Positions 46,801 to 54,644 of a DNA stretch of 64,000 nt are shown here, piece by piece. Made by a program: the position numbers and the translations under genes. Numbering within the stretch: the stretch's first letter is position 1; each line of letters begins with the position of its first letter. The notes beneath the pieces were generated by a model. The model was given only the letters and a program-made list of their open reading frames with translations. It made no database searches and was not told the DNA's origin. The DNA comes from Actinokineospora baliensis (GTDB lineage Bacteria > Actinomycetota > Actinomycetes > Mycobacteriales > Pseudonocardiaceae): the NCBI RefSeq assembly GCF_016907695.1, contig NZ_JAFBCK010000001.1, positions 6,808,001 through 6,872,000 on the forward strand, given 5' to 3'.

Positions 46801-47981
46801 TCCTGGGCGCGGGCGGTGAGGTGCCTGCGTTCTTGGGCGCTGGTGGCGTGCTTGGCCGCCTCGCGGTAGTTCGACCGGGCCCCGGCCCGGTCACCGGCGA
46901 GGTCGAGCAGGTGGGCCCTGGTCGCGTAGAGCCGGTGGTTGCGGGCGAGCCGCTTGTCCGAGGCCACCGCCTCCAGCAGCTCCAGGCCCGCCGCCGGACC
47001 TGCGGTCATCCCGACGGCGACCGCGCGGTTGAGGGTGACCACGGGGTTCGGCGCGATCCGTTCCAGCAGTTGGTAGAGGCCCGCGATCTGCGGCCAGTCG
47101 GTGTCGGCGGCGGTCTCGGCCTCGCTGTGCACGGCGGCGATCGCGGCCTGCAGCTGGTACGGGCCGACCCGGCCGCGCGCGAGTGCCGAGGTGATGAGCG
47201 CGATGCCCTCGGTGATCGCGGCGCGGTCCCAGCGGGTGCGGTCCTGCTCGGCGAGTGGCACCAGCTCACCCGAGGCGTCCAGCCGGGCCGGCCGGTGCGA
47301 GTCGGTGAGCAGCATCAGCGCGAGCAGCCCGGCGACCTCGGTGTCCTCGGGCAGCAGGCAGTGCAGCCAGCGGGTCAGCCGGATCGCTTCGTCCGACAGC
47401 GCGGGTGCGGTCAGGTCGGTGCCGTCGGTGCTGGTGTGGCCCTCAGTGAACACCAGGTAGAGCACGTGCAGCACGCCGTCGAGCCGGTCGGCGCCCGCCG
47501 TGCCGAAGCCGACCTGCCTGATCGTCTGCTTGGCGCGGCTGATCCGCTGCGCCATGGTCGCTTCCGGGACCAGGAACGCCGCCGCGATCTGCGCGGTGCT
47601 CAACCCGCCGACGGCGCGCAGGGTCAGCGCGATCCGCGAGGACGCGCTGAGTTCCGGGTGGCAGCACAGGAACAGCAGTTGGAGCGAGTCGTCGAGGTCG
47701 GGGACCGCGGGCGGCTCGGACCGCGCGGCCAAGTCGTCGTCTTCGCGGCGCTTGCGCGACACCTCCGACCGCACGTGGTCGACCAGCCTGCGCGAAGCGA
47801 CGGTCACCAACCACGCGCGCGGGTTGTCCGGGGTGCCCTCGGTCGGCCACTGCGTGGCCGCCGCCAGCAACGCCTCCTGCACGGCGTCCTCGGCCCCGTC
47901 CATCCAGCCGTGGCGGCGCACCAGGGCGGCGAGGACCCGCGGCGCGAGTTCGCGCAGCAGGTCCCCCTCAACCCCGGTCAC
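46797..47981 (-). CDS. ECF42-type RNA polymerase sigma factor
   Basis: 394 residues. Sigma-70 region 2 (MDGAEDAVQEALLAAATQWPTEGTPDNPRAWLVTVASRRLVDHVRSE, about 28-75) and region 4 (STAQIAAAFLVPEATMAQRISRAK, about 130-155) are followed by a 220-residue TPR-like C-terminal extension, the hallmark of ECF42 factors (DUF6596). These lack an anti-sigma factor and are encoded with YCII/DGPF proteins, as here. GTG start overlaps the YCII stop by 4 nt (GTGA). Promoters with matching TGTCGA elements lie upstream of the operon. Confidence 0.93.
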   Translation of the reverse strand: MTGVEGDLLRELAPRVLAALVRRHGWMDGAEDAVQEALLAAATQWPTEGTPDNPRAWLVTVASRRLVDHVRSEVSRKRREDDDLAARSEPPAVPDLDDSLQLLFLCCHPELSASSRIALTLRAVGGLSTAQIAAAFLVPEATMAQRISRAKQTIRQVGFGTAGADRLDGVLHVLYLVFTEGHTSTDGTDLTAPALSDEAIRLTRWLHCLLPEDTEVAGLLALMLLTDSHRPARLDASGELVPLAEQDRTRWDRAAITEGIALITSALARGRVGPYQLQAAIAAVHSEAETAADTDWPQIAGLYQLLERIAPNPVVTLNRAVAVGMTAGPAAGLELLEAVASDKRLARNHRLYATRAHLLDLAGDRAGARSNYREAAKHATSAQERRHLTARAQD

Positions 47982-48331
47982 GCGGACTCGTGCAGGACCG
48001 GCCACACCTCGACCGGCGTCTCGTCGGCCCACGGCATGTCCGCGGCGATCTGCTCGGCCCGCTCCTGGCTGTCCACGTCCAGCAGGTACAGGCTGGCGAT
48101 GTACTCCTTGGTCTCCAGGTAGGGCCCGTCGGTGACCGCCGAAGCGCCCCCGTCGCGGCGGACGAGGCGGGCCATGACGGCGTCGGCCAGGCCGTAGGCG
48201 CCGATCAGTTCGCCGGTCTCGCGGTAGCGGGTGTTGAACGCCTCCTGCTTGGCGATCGCCTCCGGCCACTGGTCGGCGGGGATGGCGTCCCACTTCTCCT
48301 GGTTGCCGTAGACGAGCATCAGGTACTTCAT
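47978..48331 (-). CDS. YCII/DGPF-domain protein, ECF42 partner
   Basis: 117 residues: MKYLMLVYGNQEKWDAIP opening, then LADAVMARLVRRDGGASAVTDGPYLETKEYIASLYLLDVDS (the DGPF/E-K-E stretch) and a short end. YCII-like proteins accompany ECF42 sigma factors; their role in signalling is unclear. ATG 48331 has GAGGGAG 6-7 nt upstream. It is the first gene of the sigma factor operon. Confidence 0.9.
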   Translation of the reverse strand: MKYLMLVYGNQEKWDAIPADQWPEAIAKQEAFNTRYRETGELIGAYGLADAVMARLVRRDGGASAVTDGPYLETKEYIASLYLLDVDSQERAEQIAADMPWADETPVEVWPVLHESA

Positions 48332-48382
48332 CCGGGTCTCCCTCTGTCCTGCGGCGGCCTCGGCGGCTCGCCTTCGCCCTGG

Positions 48383-48410
48383 AGTCGGAGCGGTGACGAC
48401 ACCCTCGACA
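48383..48410 (-). promoter_or_regulatory. ECF42-type promoter of the YCII-sigma operon
   Basis: Minus strand TGTCGA (48410-48405), 16-nt spacer, CCGACT (48388-48383), 51 nt before the YCII start. TGTCGA and CGA/TC boxes are the known signature of ECF42 promoters. It suggests autoregulation. Confidence 0.7.
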
Positions 48411-48449
48411 TCGATCGGCGGACTTTTTTTCTCGTGCCCCGATGTCGAG
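48403..48449. repeat. Inverted repeat between the divergent ECF42 promoters
   Basis: CTCGACATCG (48404-48413) and CGATGTCGAG (48440-48449) are a perfect 10-bp inverted repeat containing both -35 boxes. Between them is a T7 run (48424-48430). Confidence 0.7.
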
Positions 48450-48470
48450 CGACGCGGCCTGGCTCCGACC
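48443..48470 (+). promoter_or_regulatory. ECF42-type promoter of the DUF6069 gene
   Basis: TGTCGA (48443-48448), 16-nt spacer, CCGACC (48465-48470), 34 nt before the DUF6069 start. It mirrors the promoter of the opposite operon exactly in spacing. Confidence 0.7.
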
Positions 48471-48504
48471 CCAGGGTGTCCGAGCCGACAACCGAGGAGC
48501 CCCG

Positions 48505-48927
48505 ATGACCGCCACCGCACTCTCCCCCGCGACCACCCGCCCCCTCTGGCTGGTCAGCGCCACCGCAGGCCTCGCAGCCGCCGCGGCGACCGAAGTGTAC
48601 GGACTGCTCGCCCGCGCCACGGGCATCCCGATGGCCGCAGGCAACATCGGCGCCGACACCGCCGAACCGATCACCGTCGGCATGTTCGCGATGGGCACGG
48701 CGATCAGCGTGTTCTGGGGAACCGTGCTGGCACTGCTGTTCGCCCGCTTCGCCCGGAACGCGGCCCGAACCTACCTGCGGACCACGATCGTCCTGACCGC
48801 CCTGTCCCTGGCAGGCCCGCTAGCCGCCGCCGACACAGCGACATCGACCAAGGCCATGCTCATCCTCGCCCACCTCCTCGCCGCCGCCATCGTCATCCCC
48901 CCAATCACCCGCCACCTAGCCCGTTGA
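48505..48927 (+). CDS. DUF6069 four-helix membrane protein
   Basis: 140 residues with four membrane helices (about 13-35, 55-75, 90-110, 118-136). LWLVSATAGLAAAAATEVYGLLARATGIPM at the start and PITVGMFAMGTAISVFWGTVLALLFAR fit DUF6069. ATG 48505 has GAGGAG 5 nt upstream. It is divergent from, and probably under the same sigma factor as, the YCII-ECF42 operon. Function unknown. Confidence 0.8.
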   Translation: MTATALSPATTRPLWLVSATAGLAAAAATEVYGLLARATGIPMAAGNIGADTAEPITVGMFAMGTAISVFWGTVLALLFARFARNAARTYLRTTIVLTALSLAGPLAAADTATSTKAMLILAHLLAAAIVIPPITRHLAR

Positions 48928-49040
48928 CCCACAACCCAGCCATCCTTCCCCCTCTTTCCACAACCCAGCCACCTCTTCCCCGCACAATCCACAACCCGCC
49001 CAATCCTCAACACCGCCACACAACGCCCAAAGGCAGAAAG

Positions 49041-49079
49041 GCAGAAAGGCCCACCCCCAGTTGGGGTGGGCCTTTCTGC
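49041..49079. terminator. Bidirectional 17-bp terminator
   Basis: GCAGAAAGGCCCACCCC (49041-49057) pairs exactly with 49063-49079 around CAGTT. It lies between the convergent DUF6069 and DEAD-box genes and likely serves both. Confidence 0.85.
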
Positions 49080-49093
49080 AGTCGAGTGTGGTG

Positions 49094-50953
49094 TTACCGG
49101 TTGCGGTCGGTGTTCACGCGGCGGTCGCCGTCGCGCCAGTTGCGGGTGGATCCGGAGCCAGCGCGGTTGCCACCCTCGCGGGGGGTGAACTCGCGGCGCG
49201 GGGCGGCGTCGCGGTCGCCGTACTCGCGGGGGCGGCGCTCGCCGCCGTCACGCGGACCGCGGGCGCGGAAGCCGGAACCACCGTCACGGGCACCGTCGCC
49301 GCGGACGCCACCAGTGCGGGGAGCACCGTCACGGGAGTTGCCCCGGTAGCCGCCGCCCTCGCCGCGGTACCCACCGTTGTCACGGTAACCACCGCCGTCG
49401 CGGAGGCCGCCGTTGTCCCGGTTGCCGTACTCGCGGTTCTCGCGGGGCGCCCGGTCGCGGCTGGGGCCCGAGTCGCGGAAGTCGCGGGTGCGGTGGTCGC
49501 GGCTGGCGTCGCGGGGGTGGCCCTCGTTGCGCTCGGCGCCGCGGCTGGTGCCCCGGCTCTCGCGCGGGCCACGGCCCTCCGACCCGCCGGTGCGGCGGCG
49601 GAACTCGCCACCGGTGCGGCGAGCGGTGTGACCGGTGCGCGGCGCGCGGACCGGCGGGGCCTTCTCCACGACCGGCTCACCGCTGGGCACGCGGGCGCCG
49701 GTGATGCGGATCAGCTCCGCGTCGCCGGGGCGGACCTTGGTGTGCTCGGGCTTGACGCCCGCCTTGTCGGTGAGCCGGACGACGCCGCGGCGCTGGTCGT
49801 GGGTGACGACGGTCACCACGGTGCCCGCCTCGCCCGCGCGGGCGGTGCGGCCTGCGCGGTGCAGGTAGTCCTTGGGGTCCGCGGGCGGGTCGACGTGCAC
49901 GACCAGGCTGACGCCGTCGACGTGGATGCCGCGGGCGGCGACGTCGGTGGCAACCAGGACGGGGGTGTCGCCCTCGCGGAACTGGCTGAGCACGCGGTTG
50001 CGCGCGCCCTGGGTCTTGCCGCCGTGCAGCGCGCCCGCGCGGACCCCGACCGAGCGCAGCTTGTCGGCGAGCCGGTCCACGTGGTGCTTGGTGCGCACGA
50101 ACATGATGGTGCGGCCGTCGCGGGCCGCCATCTCGGTGATCACGTCGGCCTTGTCCTGCTTGGACACCAGGAGCATGTGGTGCTCCATGGTGGACACGCT
50201 GGCGGTCGGGTTGTCCACCGAGTGCGTCACCGGGTCGGTCAGGTAGCGCTTGACCAGTTGGTCGACGTCGCCGTCGAGGGTGGCCGAGAACAGCAGCACC
50301 TGGCCGTCGCGGTCGGTGAGGTCGAGGATCTCGCGGACCTGCGGCAGGAAGCCCATGTCGGCCATCTGGTCGGCCTCGTCGATCGCGCTGAAGCGGACCG
50401 AGTCGAGCACGCAGGTGCCCTGCCGGACGTGGTCCGACAGCCGACCGGGGGTCGCGATGAGCAGGTCGACGCCGCGGCGCAGCGCCTCGGCCTGACGCGG
50501 GAAGGACATGCCGCCGACCGCGGTGCGGCACCAGAGGCCCAGCGAGCGGGCCAGCGGGGTCAGCGCGTCGCTGACCTGCAGCGCGAGCTCGCGGGTCGGG
50601 ACCAGCACCAGCGCGCGGGGGCGCAGCGGCTTGGCCTCGCCATCGGCGAGGCGGGCGAGCAGCGCGAGGCCGAACGCCAGGGTCTTGCCGGACCCGGTCT
50701 GCGCGCGGCCGAGGACGTCGCGGCCCGCGAGCGCGTCGGGCAGGGTGGCGGCCTGGATCGGGAACGGCTGGTCGATGCCCGCTTCGGTCAGCGCGCGCAG
50801 CAGCGGCCGGGGCAGACCCAGGTCGGCGAAGGTGACCTCGGAGGTCTCGAACCGGCCCTTGCCGCTCTGGCGGTGGCGCAGCTTGCGCTCGCCAGCGTCG
50901 TCGGCCGGGTCATTCGAGGTCAGGGCGGTTGTGGGCACAGCGGAGTCGAGCAA
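49094..50953 (-). CDS. DEAD-box RNA helicase with RGG-type tail
   Basis: 619 residues. Q motif (TEAGIDQPFPIQAATLP), motif I AQTGSGKT (about 84), Ia PTRELALQ, II SAIDEADQMADMGF (DEAD), III FSATL, V VATDVAARGIHVDGV and VI HRAGRTARAGE. The last about 200 residues are Arg/Gly/Asp repeats (RGEGGGYRGNSRDG), a disordered RNA-binding tail. Such helicases act in cold adaptation, ribosome assembly and RNA decay. Start TTG 50953 with GAGAGGA upstream; start choice less certain. Confidence 0.92.
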   Translation of the reverse strand: MLDSAVPTTALTSNDPADDAGERKLRHRQSGKGRFETSEVTFADLGLPRPLLRALTEAGIDQPFPIQAATLPDALAGRDVLGRAQTGSGKTLAFGLALLARLADGEAKPLRPRALVLVPTRELALQVSDALTPLARSLGLWCRTAVGGMSFPRQAEALRRGVDLLIATPGRLSDHVRQGTCVLDSVRFSAIDEADQMADMGFLPQVREILDLTDRDGQVLLFSATLDGDVDQLVKRYLTDPVTHSVDNPTASVSTMEHHMLLVSKQDKADVITEMAARDGRTIMFVRTKHHVDRLADKLRSVGVRAGALHGGKTQGARNRVLSQFREGDTPVLVATDVAARGIHVDGVSLVVHVDPPADPKDYLHRAGRTARAGEAGTVVTVVTHDQRRGVVRLTDKAGVKPEHTKVRPGDAELIRITGARVPSGEPVVEKAPPVRAPRTGHTARRTGGEFRRRTGGSEGRGPRESRGTSRGAERNEGHPRDASRDHRTRDFRDSGPSRDRAPRENREYGNRDNGGLRDGGGYRDNGGYRGEGGGYRGNSRDGAPRTGGVRGDGARDGGSGFRARGPRDGGERRPREYGDRDAAPRREFTPREGGNRAGSGSTRNWRDGDRRVNTDRNR

Positions 50954-51180
50954 CGGAGTCCTCTCCGGACGATGGCACGTCTCAGGAGGCTCCGCCCTCT
51001 TCGCAGGAGGCCGGCAGGCTATCGCAGGACGAGCCCGGCGCGTGTGTCACGCCGTCGGGTGGTGTGGCATCGGCTGTGTGTCCCGGAGCCTCAGGTCGGC
51101 TCCGCGCACGATGCCCCACAACTCTACCCGACGGCGTGACGGGTACCCGCAAGGCGGGAGCTGGATCACGTATTCGTGAG

Positions 51181-52131
51181 CTATCCCAGCCCGGCGACGT
51201 CGATCAGGTGAGCGGTCAACGCACCCGGGTCGACGACGTGGTCGGGCAGGCCGCGGCCTGCGAACCACCGCGCGATGTTGGCGACGTCGCGGGCGAGGAA
51301 CTCCTGGCCCGCCGGGTTGGCGACGATGTCGACGACCTGCGGGAGGTCGATCAGCATCAGGTGCCCCTGGTGGACCAGGACGTTGTAGGCGGACAGGTCG
51401 CCGTGGGTCATCCGGTGCGCCGCGAACAGCTCCAGCGCGGCGACCAGTTGCTCCCACAGCTCCCGCAGCTCGTCCGGCTCCGGCTTGGTCTGGGCCAACC
51501 GCGGCGCGCCTTGCCGGTCGGCGTCGGACAGGAACTCCAGCAGGAGTTCGGTGCCGTCGCGCTGCACCGGGTACGGCACGGGCGCGCCGACCGACCACAG
51601 CCGCGACAACGCCGCGAACTCCGCGACGGCCCACTGCTCGGCGATCAGGTTGCGCCCGAAGACCGTGCGGTTGGCGATGGCCCGGCTCTCCCGGGACCGG
51701 CGCATCCGCCGCCCCTCGAGGTAACCGGAGTCGCGGTGGAACAACCGGTGCTCGCCGCTGCGGTAGCGCTTGGCGGCCAAAAGGCACCCCTGACCGCCGG
51801 GCACCGCGCGTTCGATGACGAACACGTCGGCTTCCTTGCCGGTCTTGAGGACACCCAACTCGGTGTCCGCCGCACCGTCGTCGGTGACCAGCCAGTCCGG
51901 CCGGGGGTGGGGCCCTTGCTCGCTGTCGCCCCACGTGGACCAGCGGTCCGCGCCCGCGGGGAGTTCTTGGGCAGCGGTGTAAGCGTCCTCGCGGACGCGC
52001 GCCAACCGGACCCGCTCGGCTTCGGTGAGCCTGCCGGACCGCTGGGGCTGGGGGTCATCGTCAAAACGCCGCCGCCGCATCTTGGCCGAACGAGGGGCGT
52101 CGTCATCGTCGAGAAAGTCGTGCTCGCGCAC
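51181..52131 (-). CDS. RIO1-like serine kinase/ATPase
   Basis: 316 residues. The RIO fold shows the nucleotide Lys in LAAKRYRSGEHR, the catalytic loop HGDLSAYNVLV (about 245) and the metal-binding IDLPQVVD. A basic N-terminal region (KMRRRRFDDDP) precedes it. RIO kinases act in ribosome maturation in eukaryotes and archaea; the role in actinobacteria is not settled. Start GTG 52131 has AAGGAG 9 nt upstream. An in-frame upstream GTG (52167) exists. It lies next to the helicase in the same direction. Confidence 0.85.
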   Translation of the reverse strand: MREHDFLDDDDAPRSAKMRRRRFDDDPQPQRSGRLTEAERVRLARVREDAYTAAQELPAGADRWSTWGDSEQGPHPRPDWLVTDDGAADTELGVLKTGKEADVFVIERAVPGGQGCLLAAKRYRSGEHRLFHRDSGYLEGRRMRRSRESRAIANRTVFGRNLIAEQWAVAEFAALSRLWSVGAPVPYPVQRDGTELLLEFLSDADRQGAPRLAQTKPEPDELRELWEQLVAALELFAAHRMTHGDLSAYNVLVHQGHLMLIDLPQVVDIVANPAGQEFLARDVANIARWFAGRGLPDHVVDPGALTAHLIDVAGLG

Positions 52132-52497
52132 TGGGTGGGACTCCTTGGTCGGGAAGGACCGCCCCACCGCGCGATCAGCCGAGTGGGGCGGGTGGACGGG
52201 ACAGAGCCGCGCCCACAGGGACGTTCTTGGTCACCGGACACCTCCCTGTCTCTCCACCGGCTTCTTCCCACCGGTCGCTACTGCCGCAGAGTGTGCCGGG
52301 AGCGGCCGGGGCGGGGCAACCGATTTATTTCGGGGCTGGGGTCGTCTTGATCGCTGGGGTGCGGGTGGGCCGGTTGGTCGCGAGTCGGGGGCAACGCGAC
52401 GGACGCGGGCACCTTTGCCCGCAATGACTTCGGGCCGGGGTTGTCCAAGGTCGAGAACGCCGTGACCTGGTCGCCCGCTCCGGACGGGCGACATTCC

Positions 52498-52630
52498 TTC
52501 ACCCGATCCAGCGACAGAAGTTATCCACATGTAGATCTTCGAAGCCGCGCATCAAGATCAACTGTCGGCGGGGCCTAGTAGACTGGCCCAGGGACGCCCC
52601 CCGGAGAGGGTGGGGGCTGGACCCGCTCGG
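52498..52630. repeat. Long inverted repeat, copy 2 (about 135 bp)
   Basis: Reverse complement of 43427-43562 (see copy 1). The copy lies outside the RIO kinase gene and holds an intact promoter core pointing right. Downstream, where copy 1 has a TPR gene remnant, there is only minisatellite DNA. Confidence 0.8.
52563..52584 (+). promoter_or_regulatory. PafBC (RecA-NDp)-type promoter, copy 2
   Basis: TGTCGGCG (52563-52570), 8-nt spacer, TAGACT (52579-52584). One change from the TGTCRGTG-N8-TANNNT consensus. The region right after it (GGACGCCCCCCGGAGAGG) is conserved between both copies, like a transcribed leader. Confidence 0.55.
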
Positions 52631-52658
52631 AAGGCGCGGAGCGCGGTGGCGGTGGCGG

Positions 52659-52794
52659 AGCCAAGCGCAGCGCGGGCGAGCGGGCAGAGCCAAGCGCAGC
52701 GCGGGCGAGCGGGCAGAGCCAAGCGCAGCGCGGGCGAGCGGGCAGAGCCAAGCGCAGCGCGGGCGAGCGGGCAGAGCCAAGCGCAGCGCAGGCG
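52659..52794. repeat. 29-bp tandem repeat, 4.7 copies
   Basis: Units start at 52659, 52688, 52717, 52746 and 52775 (last partial): AGCCAAGCGCAGCGCGGGCG followed by AGCGGGCAG. Units are identical to each other over full length. The unit length is not a multiple of three and there are no spacers, so it is a minisatellite, neither coding nor CRISPR. Confidence 0.9.
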
Positions 52795-52879
52795 GAGGTG
52801 CGCCGGGGGTAGCGGGGTTGGGGTGTGGCGAGGGCAGCGGGTGCGGGGTGTTGTGGCGTAGTGGGCTCAGGGGGCGGGG

Positions 52880-53623
52880 TTAGAGGGAGACGATGAGGTC
52901 TAGGGCGGTGGGGGTGGTTCGGTCCAACCGTAGGCCTGCGGCGGCGGCTACTGAGATGACTGTTCGGAGGGAGCCGGGTTCGCGGGGGGCTGTGGCCAGG
53001 GCGGCGGCTAGGCGGCCTTTGTAGGCCTTGTTGAAGTGGCTCACGGTCTTGCGGCGGCCTTGGCCGTCTTCGGTGACTACGCGCACGGTGATGGCGGAGG
53101 GCGCGGCGGCGAGGTTGGCGTAGGTGCCGGAGCGGAGGTCGATCACCAGGTCGTCCACTGTGGACAGGGTTTTCTCCAGGGGCGTGCGCCAGAGGGGGCG
53201 CAGGGGGCCCAGGGCGGGGATGACCGATCCGCCGGAGAGGCGGTAGGTGGGGATGGGGTCGTCGGCGCGGAGTAGGCCGAAGAGGGCTGAGGCGACGGCT
53301 AGGCGCTTGTTGGCTCGGCGGCGTTCGGGCTTGGTGAAGGACTTGATCGCCATGGCGTCGTAGAGGACGCCGGTGTAGCGGTCCAGGGCGGGGCGGGTGG
53401 GGCCGGTGAACAGGGCCGCGTTGCGCCGCACCTCGTCGGCTTGGCGTTCGGACAGGCCGAGGGCGGCGAGGCCGGCAGGCACGTCGCCGGCGAGGTCGAC
53501 CAGGGCTGCGGCGACGCGGTCGCGGACCGGGGTGAGCTCGGGGAACGACAACGCCGCCAGGTCGAGGGCGGGACCGTCGCCGCCGTCGCTCTTGGTCTCG
53601 GAAGGGGGGAGCAGCACGAGCAC
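52880..53623 (-). CDS. yaaA: Peroxide stress protein YaaA (DUF328)
   Basis: 247 residues: VLLPPSETKSDGGDG at the start, the central YTGVLYDAMAIKSFTKPERRRANKRLAVASALFGLLRADDPIPTYRL and the late SHFNKAYKGRLA identify YaaA. The family protects DNA from iron-driven oxidative damage and binds DNA. GTG 53623 has TACGCT 6 nt upstream on the minus strand and no ribosome binding site: leaderless. Divergent from the double GNAT gene. Confidence 0.93.
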   Translation of the reverse strand: MLVLLPPSETKSDGGDGPALDLAALSFPELTPVRDRVAAALVDLAGDVPAGLAALGLSERQADEVRRNAALFTGPTRPALDRYTGVLYDAMAIKSFTKPERRRANKRLAVASALFGLLRADDPIPTYRLSGGSVIPALGPLRPLWRTPLEKTLSTVDDLVIDLRSGTYANLAAAPSAITVRVVTEDGQGRRKTVSHFNKAYKGRLAAALATAPREPGSLRTVISVAAAAGLRLDRTTPTALDLIVSL

Positions 53624-53684
53624 CCGCAGAGCGTAGAGAAAACCGGTCGAGCGGGCCGTCCCGGGTGACCTACCCTCCCGATTT

Positions 53685-54644
53685 GTGGACCTGACCTGGC
53701 GATCCCTCGAGGACTCCGACGCGGCGGCCTGGGTGCGGCTGATGGCCGACGTGGAGGCGGTCGACAAGATCGACGAGCACAGCGGGCCGGACGACTACGC
53801 CAAGCTGATCGGCGAGACCGTCCCCGAGGACACCATCGCCGTGCTCGACGGCGACACCCTGGTCGGCTACGGGCTGGCGTTCGGCAGGCCGGGCGCGGTC
53901 GAGGTCAACAAGATCCGCCTGATCGCCGACGTGGCGCCGTCGCACCGGCGGCGCGGGGTGGGCACCGAACTGGTCCGGCGGCTGCACGACTGCGCGCGGG
54001 CCAGGCACGAGCGCACCTTCCCCGGCTTGCGCTTGCAGTCGATCGTCCCGGTGCACGAGCGCAACACCGACCTGGCGACCGTCATGACCGCCGCCGGGTA
54101 CACGCCGTCGCGGTGGTTCTTCGACATGCGGGCCAAGCTGACCGACGACCTGCCGCGCATCCCGCTGCCCGAAGGGTTCACCCTGGAGCGGTACCGGCCC
54201 GAGTTCTCCGAGCCGCTGCGGCTGCTGCGCAACGACACCTTCGCCGAGCACTGGGGCTCCACGGACGTCGACATCCCGTTCTGGGAGGCGCACTTCGTGA
54301 AGACGCCGCCGTTCGAGCCGACGCTGAGCGCCCACCTGCGCGACGACGCGACCGGTGAGCTCGCGGCGTTCGTCTTGACCCAGCAGTTCGCCGCGGACAC
54401 GGCCGCCCGCGGCTACAAGGAACTCTGGGTCGCCGATGTCGGCACCCGTACCGCGTGGCGCGGGCGCGGTCTGGCCACCGCCCTGCTGTCGACGCTGCTG
54501 AACGACGCCAAAGCCGAGGGTTTCGCGTCGTCCGGTCTCAGCGTCGACGCGGACAACCACACCGGGGCGCTAGGGGTTTACGAGCGCGCGGGCTACACGG
54601 TCGCTTCGAAGTGGACTCACTACACGCTGCCCCTCGACGACTAG
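53685..54644 (+). CDS. Double-GNAT acetyltransferase
   Basis: 319 residues with two GNAT domains. The first has VAPSHRRRGVGTELVRRLHD (acetyl-CoA loop, about 86-105), the second has GTRTAWRGRGLATALLSTLL (about 258-277) and ends VYERAGYTVASKWTHY. This layout resembles mycothiol synthase (MshD)-like and related actinobacterial proteins; the true substrate is unknown. GTG 53685 has TACCCT (53671-53676) 8 nt upstream. Its end overlaps the convergent radical SAM gene by 4 nt. Confidence 0.85.
   Translation: MDLTWRSLEDSDAAAWVRLMADVEAVDKIDEHSGPDDYAKLIGETVPEDTIAVLDGDTLVGYGLAFGRPGAVEVNKIRLIADVAPSHRRRGVGTELVRRLHDCARARHERTFPGLRLQSIVPVHERNTDLATVMTAAGYTPSRWFFDMRAKLTDDLPRIPLPEGFTLERYRPEFSEPLRLLRNDTFAEHWGSTDVDIPFWEAHFVKTPPFEPTLSAHLRDDATGELAAFVLTQQFAADTAARGYKELWVADVGTRTAWRGRGLATALLSTLLNDAKAEGFASSGLSVDADNHTGALGVYERAGYTVASKWTHYTLPLDD

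Larger units (their letters stand above)
52132..52879. other. Gap with hairpin, repeat copy 2 and minisatellite
   Basis: 748 bases with no convincing gene. A hairpin (GTCGCCCG 52470-52477 with CGGGCGAC 52485-52492), repeat copy 2 with a damage-type promoter and a 29-bp tandem repeat are listed separately. A minus-strand open frame (52278-52502) and a plus-strand one over the minisatellite are not credible as proteins. Confidence 0.6.

Noticed and set aside
48928..49040. CCACAACCCAGCC words after the DUF6069 gene as a regulatory repeat
   Set aside because: Short, irregular and low-complexity; only the terminator behind it is convincing.
52278..52502. 74-codon minus-strand frame next to repeat copy 2
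   Set aside because: No recognisable protein and the start lies in the repeat; hairpin within its first codons. Kept as non-coding.
43427..52630. Composite transposon with inverted repeat ends
   Set aside because: No transposase or integrase inside, no target duplication seen, contents are housekeeping genes, and the repeats contain promoters rather than transposon termini.
52659..52794. CRISPR-like array of 29-bp units
   Set aside because: Units are directly joined, with no unique spacers and no cas genes.
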